NCBI GenBank assembly: GCA_947626075.1
Contig: CANQQW010000004.1
Coordinates: 1 to 52,552 of the forward strand
Source of the DNA: an uncultured Clostridia bacterium
GTDB taxonomy: Bacteria; Bacillota; Clostridia; UBA1381
DNA: 52,552 nt
Direction of reading: 5' to 3'
Each line of letters begins with the position of its first letter. Position 1 is the stretch's first letter. Below, in pieces: positions 48,703 to 52,552 of the stretch. Under the pieces are notes generated by a model, which was not told the DNA's origin, did no database searches, and worked only from the letters and a program-made list of their open reading frames with translations. Both the position numbers and the translations under genes were made by a program.

Positions 48703-48793
48703 TGGCGGAGAAGGAGGGATTTGAACCCTCGCGCCAGTTTCCCGACCTACACCCTTAGCAGGGGCGCCTCTTCGGCCTCTTGAGTACTTCTCC
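48703..48793 (-). tRNA. tRNA-Ser(GCT)
   Basis: GGAGAAGTACTCAAGAGGCCGAAGAGGCGCCCCTGCTAAGGG...GGTTCAAATCCCTCCTTCTCCGCCA with long variable arm and encoded CCA. Confidence 0.94.
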
Positions 48794-48881
48794 ACAAAGA
48801 AACACATACAATTAGCTTAAATTGCCGCCGTTCCAATATAGCAATCAGCCTTGTATGCAGTACCTGATATTAAGCTGTTAA

Positions 48882-48970
48882 TGGAGGAGAGAGTGGGATT
48901 CGAACCCACGGACGGCGGAACCGTCACCGGTTTTCAAGACCGGCTCTTTCAACCACTCAGACATCTCTCC
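48882..48970 (-). tRNA. tRNA-Ser(TGA)
   Basis: GGAGAGATGTCTGAGTGGTTGAAAGAGCCGGTCTTGAAAACCGG...GGTTCGAATCCCACTCTCTCCTCCA. Confidence 0.94.
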
Positions 48971-49094
48971 ATGTGCGCTCTTTACTTAACTGACGAAGTT
49001 CATTATACCAAAAACACATCGTATTGTCAACACTTTTTTAAATGTTTTGAAAATTATTTTAACCGCCGCGTTTATGTGCCGCGGCGGTTCTGCG

Positions 49095-49661
49095 CTATTT
49101 TATTTCCAAAAAATTCTTTATTATTTTCTTGCCGTCGGGCGTTAGGACGGATTCGGGGTGGAACTGTATTCCGTAAACGGGGCGCTCCGTATGCTTTACG
49201 CCCATAATACAGCCGTCGTCGCTTCGCGCCGTTATGTTGAGGCAGTCGGGAAGCGTGTCCTCGTCTATCACGAGCGAGTGGTACCTGCCCACCTCCGTGC
49301 GCGCGGAAAGTCCGTCGAATATAGGGCAGTCCATGTCAACCGTCACAACATCGCTCTTGCCGTGCATTATGCGCGGCGCGTGCGTTATCTTGCAGCCAAA
49401 CGCCTCGCCTATCGCCTGATGTCCGAGGCACACGCCGAGAATGGGTATATCCCCCGCGTTTTTGATAAGCTCTATGCATATTCCCGCGTCCTTTGGGTAA
49501 CCGGGACCCGGCGACAGTATGATCCGGCTCGGATTTTTGCTGATTACTTCGCCGACCGTTATTTTGTCGTTACGGTACACCTCTATATCGGGATTTATCT
49601 CGCCGATGTACTGGCAGAGATTGTACGTGAACGAGTCGTAATTGTCTATCACTATAATCAT
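49095..49661 (-). CDS. trpG: anthranilate/aminodeoxychorismate synthase glutamine amidotransferase
   Basis: IDNYDSFTYNLCQYIGE; GVCLGHQAIGEAFG; YGIQFHPESVLT. Confidence 0.94.
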   Translation of the reverse strand: MIIVIDNYDSFTYNLCQYIGEINPDIEVYRNDKITVGEVISKNPSRIILSPGPGYPKDAGICIELIKNAGDIPILGVCLGHQAIGEAFGCKITHAPRIMHGKSDVVTVDMDCPIFDGLSARTEVGRYHSLVIDEDTLPDCLNITARSDDGCIMGVKHTERPVYGIQFHPESVLTPDGKKIIKNFLEIK

Positions 49662-51130
49662 ACTATATCCCCCGCTTCCTCTATGGCTCTCAATACCGCC
49701 GACGCTTTGTTCACCGACTCGCGGTACTCGTACTCCGGCTCGGAGTCGTACACTATTCCGCCTCCGGCCTGAACGTGCGCCTTGCCGTCCTTGAATACGC
49801 CGGTGCGTATCGTGATACAGCTGTCGAAATTTCCGTTAAAGCTGATGTAGCCTATCGCGCCGCCGTATACACAGCGTTTCGTGTTTTCAAGCTCGTCTAT
49901 GATTTCCATTGCGCGTATTTTCGGCGCGCCGGAGAGCGTACCCGCCGGAAGCGTCGCGGCGAGCGCGTCAAAGCACGTTTTGTCCTTGCGCAGCTTGCCC
50001 TCAACGTCGGATATTATGTGCATTACGTGCGAAAAACGCTCAACGTACTTAAACCGCGTTACCTTAACCGAGCCGTACTCGCTGACGCGTCCTATGTCGT
50101 TGCGTCCGAGATCGACGAGCATCGTATGTTCGGCTATTTCTTTTTCGTCCTGTAACAGTCCCTTTTCAAGCTCCATGTCCTCCTCGACCGTTTTGCCGCG
50201 CGGACGCGTTCCGGCTATGGGACCTGTGTGTACAATGCCGTCCTCCACTCTTACGAGCATTTCGGGTGACGCGCCGACTATCTGGTAGTCGCCGAAATCG
50301 AGGCAGTACATGTACGGCGACGGGTTGATGAGCCGCAGCGCGCGGTAGACGTTGAACGGGCTGACGTTCGTTTCGACCGTGAACCGCTGCGACGGTACGA
50401 CTTGGAATATGTCGCCGTTTTTGATATACTCCTTTGCTTTTTCAACGTTTTTGCAAAACTGCTCTTTCGTCATGTTCGACACCGGCTTTGATGTCGAAAC
50501 CTGTACGCGCTCCTCCTTTTTTGCAAGCGGCGTAAGGTCTGCCATTTCATGACGTATTTCGAGAAGTCTGTCGGCTGCCTTTTTGTACTGCGTTTCTATG
50601 TCGCCGTCGGCGTGGATATTCACGATTATGGCTATCTTCTGCCTGATATGGTCGAACGCTATTATCTCGTCCGTCAGCATAAACTGCATGTCGGGAACGC
50701 CGAGTTCGTCGGGGTTGTTATTGGGAAGCTCCTCGTACTGACGTATTATGTCGTAGGCGAAATAGCCGACTGCGCCGCCGTTAAACGACGGTATGTCGTC
50801 GAGTTTGGGGGCTTTGTATGCCGATACTATTTTTTCAAGTTCCTCCATCGGTTTGCCCGTGTACGTCCGCGTATTGCCCGCGCAGTCGGTGACGGTTATC
50901 TCGTCGCCGATACTTTTAAAGCTTACAAACGGGTTCCTGCCTATAAAAGAGTAGCGCGCCGTAACGTGGTTCTGACCGATACTTTCAAGCAAAAAACAGT
51001 CTTTTTCAGTCTGCATGCGCTTAAAAACGCTTATCGGCGTGTCCATATCGGCGTAACACTCCGTTGTTAAGGGTATCATATTGTACTCTTTTGACAGCTT
51101 TTTTACTTCTTCTACGGTTAAATTGAACAT
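49658..51130 (-). CDS. trpE: anthranilate synthase component I
   Basis: YMYCLDFGDYQIVGASPEMLVRVEDG..TGPIAGTRPRGKT; start at MFNLTVEEV (51130) rather than 51193, which lies in the attenuator. Confidence 0.95.
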   Translation of the reverse strand: MFNLTVEEVKKLSKEYNMIPLTTECYADMDTPISVFKRMQTEKDCFLLESIGQNHVTARYSFIGRNPFVSFKSIGDEITVTDCAGNTRTYTGKPMEELEKIVSAYKAPKLDDIPSFNGGAVGYFAYDIIRQYEELPNNNPDELGVPDMQFMLTDEIIAFDHIRQKIAIIVNIHADGDIETQYKKAADRLLEIRHEMADLTPLAKKEERVQVSTSKPVSNMTKEQFCKNVEKAKEYIKNGDIFQVVPSQRFTVETNVSPFNVYRALRLINPSPYMYCLDFGDYQIVGASPEMLVRVEDGIVHTGPIAGTRPRGKTVEEDMELEKGLLQDEKEIAEHTMLVDLGRNDIGRVSEYGSVKVTRFKYVERFSHVMHIISDVEGKLRKDKTCFDALAATLPAGTLSGAPKIRAMEIIDELENTKRCVYGGAIGYISFNGNFDSCITIRTGVFKDGKAHVQAGGGIVYDSEPEYEYRESVNKASAVLRAIEEAGDIV

Positions 51131-51170
51131 AATTTTCCGCCTTTCGTTCTTTATATTGCGGTTAAAAGCT

Positions 51171-51204
51171 AAAAAATAAAGCCTTTTTCGCATTAGAAAA
51201 AGAC
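51171..51204 (-). terminator. leader terminator upstream of trpE
   Basis: Minus strand GTCTTTTTC-TAATGC-GAAAAAGGC-TTTATTTTTT. Confidence 0.7.
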
Positions 51205-51223
51205 GTAATATTTCTTTTTTATA

Positions 51224-51246
51224 CTAATCTCGTCTCATCTAATCTA
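51224..51246 (-). promoter_or_regulatory. (G/U)AG triplet array resembling a TRAP-binding site
   Basis: Minus strand TAG-AT-TAG-AT-GAG-AC-GAG-AT-TAG, exact 5-nt period. Confidence 0.6.
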
Positions 51247-51257
51247 ATTTAATAAGT

Positions 51258-51286
51258 ATTATATCAGTATTCTTTTTTATTGTCAA
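51258..51286 (-). promoter_or_regulatory. trpE promoter
   Basis: Minus strand TTGACA-17-TATAAT, both hexamers at consensus. Confidence 0.85.
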
Positions 51287-51297
51287 TACAAAAAAAA

Positions 51298-52308
51298 TCA
51301 GACGGTTGGGTCTGATTTTTTTACTTCGATATTCTTCGGGAATGTAACGTACATGGTGGTACCCTCGCCCACCTTGCTTTTTACTCTTATTTTCGCGTTA
51401 TGGCAGGCGCAGACGTGTTTTACGATAGAAAGTCCGAGCCCGGTGCCGCCGACCTTTTTGGAGTGGCTTTTATCCACCCTGTAAAAGCGCTCGAAAATTC
51501 TCTCGGTCTCTTCCTCGGGTATGCCTATACCCGTGTCCTTTACCGAAAATTCCACACCGTTGCTGTTCTCGCCGACAAATACCGTTATCTTACCGTCGTC
51601 CTTATTGTACTTTACGGCATTGTCGAGAAGATTATAGACAAGCTCTCCGATAAGCGTCGGATTACCCTTTATGAGTGCGGGAGCTTTGCTGTAAAATATC
51701 TGTATCCCCCGCTCTTTCGCCGGCTTTTCAATCACGCGTATAGCGTCCTCGGTTATATTCGACAAATCTACCGTTTCAGCGTCCTCGATGCCGCCAATCT
51801 CATCTAAATTCGAGAGATTTATTATATCGTCGATAAGCGTGAGAAGTCTGTCCGACTCCTTTTCTATCTTCTTACTGAACTCGATTATATCCCCGTCCTT
51901 AGCCATACCGTTATTCATCATCTGCGCATAGCCGGAAATTGCGGTAAGCGGCGTTTTCAGCTCATGCGACACGTTCGCCGTAAATTCGCGGCGTATTTTT
52001 TCCGTCCTTGCTCTTTCCTCGTTCTCGTTCGCTATACGCTCCAAAAACGGTTTTAACTCATCGTATATATCAGCCTCGCTTATATTGTTTATATCAATGC
52101 TGTTTATAGGCTCCATTATGTTGCGCGTAAGGCGTTTCGATATATAAAACGCCGCCGCGATCACCGCGAGCAATATTATAATTACGCCCGGCACAACTCT
52201 CATAATCATGCCGCTTTGCGCGTAATACGTTAATGAGACAAGCAGCGTAGTCACAAGAACTGCGGATATGGTAAATATCCGCAGAGTATTATTTATAACT
52301 TTCCTCAT
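51298..52308 (-). CDS. sensor histidine kinase
   Basis: FTANVSHELKTPLTAISGYAQMM (H box), LLDNAVKYNKDDG (N), VKDTGIGIPEEE, GGTGLGLSIVKHV. Confidence 0.95.
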   Translation of the reverse strand: MRKVINNTLRIFTISAVLVTTLLVSLTYYAQSGMIMRVVPGVIIILLAVIAAAFYISKRLTRNIMEPINSIDINNISEADIYDELKPFLERIANENEERARTEKIRREFTANVSHELKTPLTAISGYAQMMNNGMAKDGDIIEFSKKIEKESDRLLTLIDDIINLSNLDEIGGIEDAETVDLSNITEDAIRVIEKPAKERGIQIFYSKAPALIKGNPTLIGELVYNLLDNAVKYNKDDGKITVFVGENSNGVEFSVKDTGIGIPEEETERIFERFYRVDKSHSKKVGGTGLGLSIVKHVCACHNAKIRVKSKVGEGTTMYVTFPKNIEVKKSDPTV

Positions 52309-52552
52309 ATTTTATATCCCACATTCCTTATGGTTTCTATACATTTACCCTTAGCGCCCAGCTTATGGCGCAGGCTGCCTATATGCACGTCAAGCGTTCT
52401 GCTTTCGCCCTCGAAGCGGTAGCCCCATATCTTTTCAAGAAGTACCTCTCTCGGCACGACCGTGCCTTTATGCGTCATAAGGTATTTTAAAAGCTCAAAC
52501 TCCTTGTACGTGACCGTCCCGTTCTCGCCGTCCGCGCTTACGCTGCGGCTCC
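52305..52552 (-). CDS. OmpR/PhoB-family response regulator, C-terminal winged helix (cut by window edge)
   Basis: YKEFELLKYLMTHKGTVVPREVLLEKIWGYRFEGESRTLDVHIGSLRHKLGAKGKCIETIRNVGYKI*; ATGA overlap with kinase. Confidence 0.93.
   Translation of the reverse strand, partial: SRSVSADGENGTVTYKEFELLKYLMTHKGTVVPREVLLEKIWGYRFEGESRTLDVHIGSLRHKLGAKGKCIETIRNVGYKI

Noticed and set aside
51131-51193. N-terminal extension MRKRLYFLAFNRNIKNERRKI of TrpE
   Set aside because: It lies in the leader terminator; a start at 51130 matches TrpE N-termini. Not a Trp leader peptide, as it contains no Trp.
1-52552. CRISPR arrays, rRNA genes, intact prophage structural genes
   Set aside because: None seen on either strand.

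Overview
Low/medium-GC Firmicute (Clostridia-like) DNA, judged from spo0A, codon usage and consensus sigma-A promoters. (1) 1-14.3 kb: an all-minus-strand accessory block. It holds a VWA/HExxH protein plus MoxR-like ATPase, a subtilase translationally coupled to a ComEC-type MBL hydrolase, PspC, two ASCH proteins, an ADP-ribosylglycohydrolase/signal-peptidase-I fusion, a DnaJ-like protein and a CvpA-like protein. Four near-identical promoter+intrinsic-terminator leader modules punctuate it. (2) 16.5-25.6 kb: a diversity-generating retroelement (DGR). Minus-strand order is avd-like gene, template repeat TR (23322-23429), reverse transcriptase, and a 1724-aa secreted target with variable repeat VR (20625-20732). 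TR and VR differ at 17/108 positions; 16 are at TR adenines. Directly upstream of avd is a tyrosine recombinase gene flanked by inverted lox-like sites (24208-24237 and 25555-25584, 27/30 identical, same 6-bp spacer). An extended -10 promoter inside that segment points at the DGR. I propose this as an invertible, phase-variable DGR control cassette, the most exciting item here. (3) 25.7-41.7 kb: mostly housekeeping genes (hemW, efp, nadE, asnS, asnA, spo0A, a subtilase, niaR-nadCBA). (4) 41.9-47.3 kb: a compact four-gene WYL-regulator / sensor / Ycf46-like AAA+ / nuclease-like+glycine-zipper operon, a candidate uncharacterised conflict system. (5) 47.4-52.5 kb: lipoprotein, XRE regulator, two tRNA-Ser, trpEG with a putative TRAP-type attenuator, and a two-component system. 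All homology calls are from recognition of motifs; no search was run.
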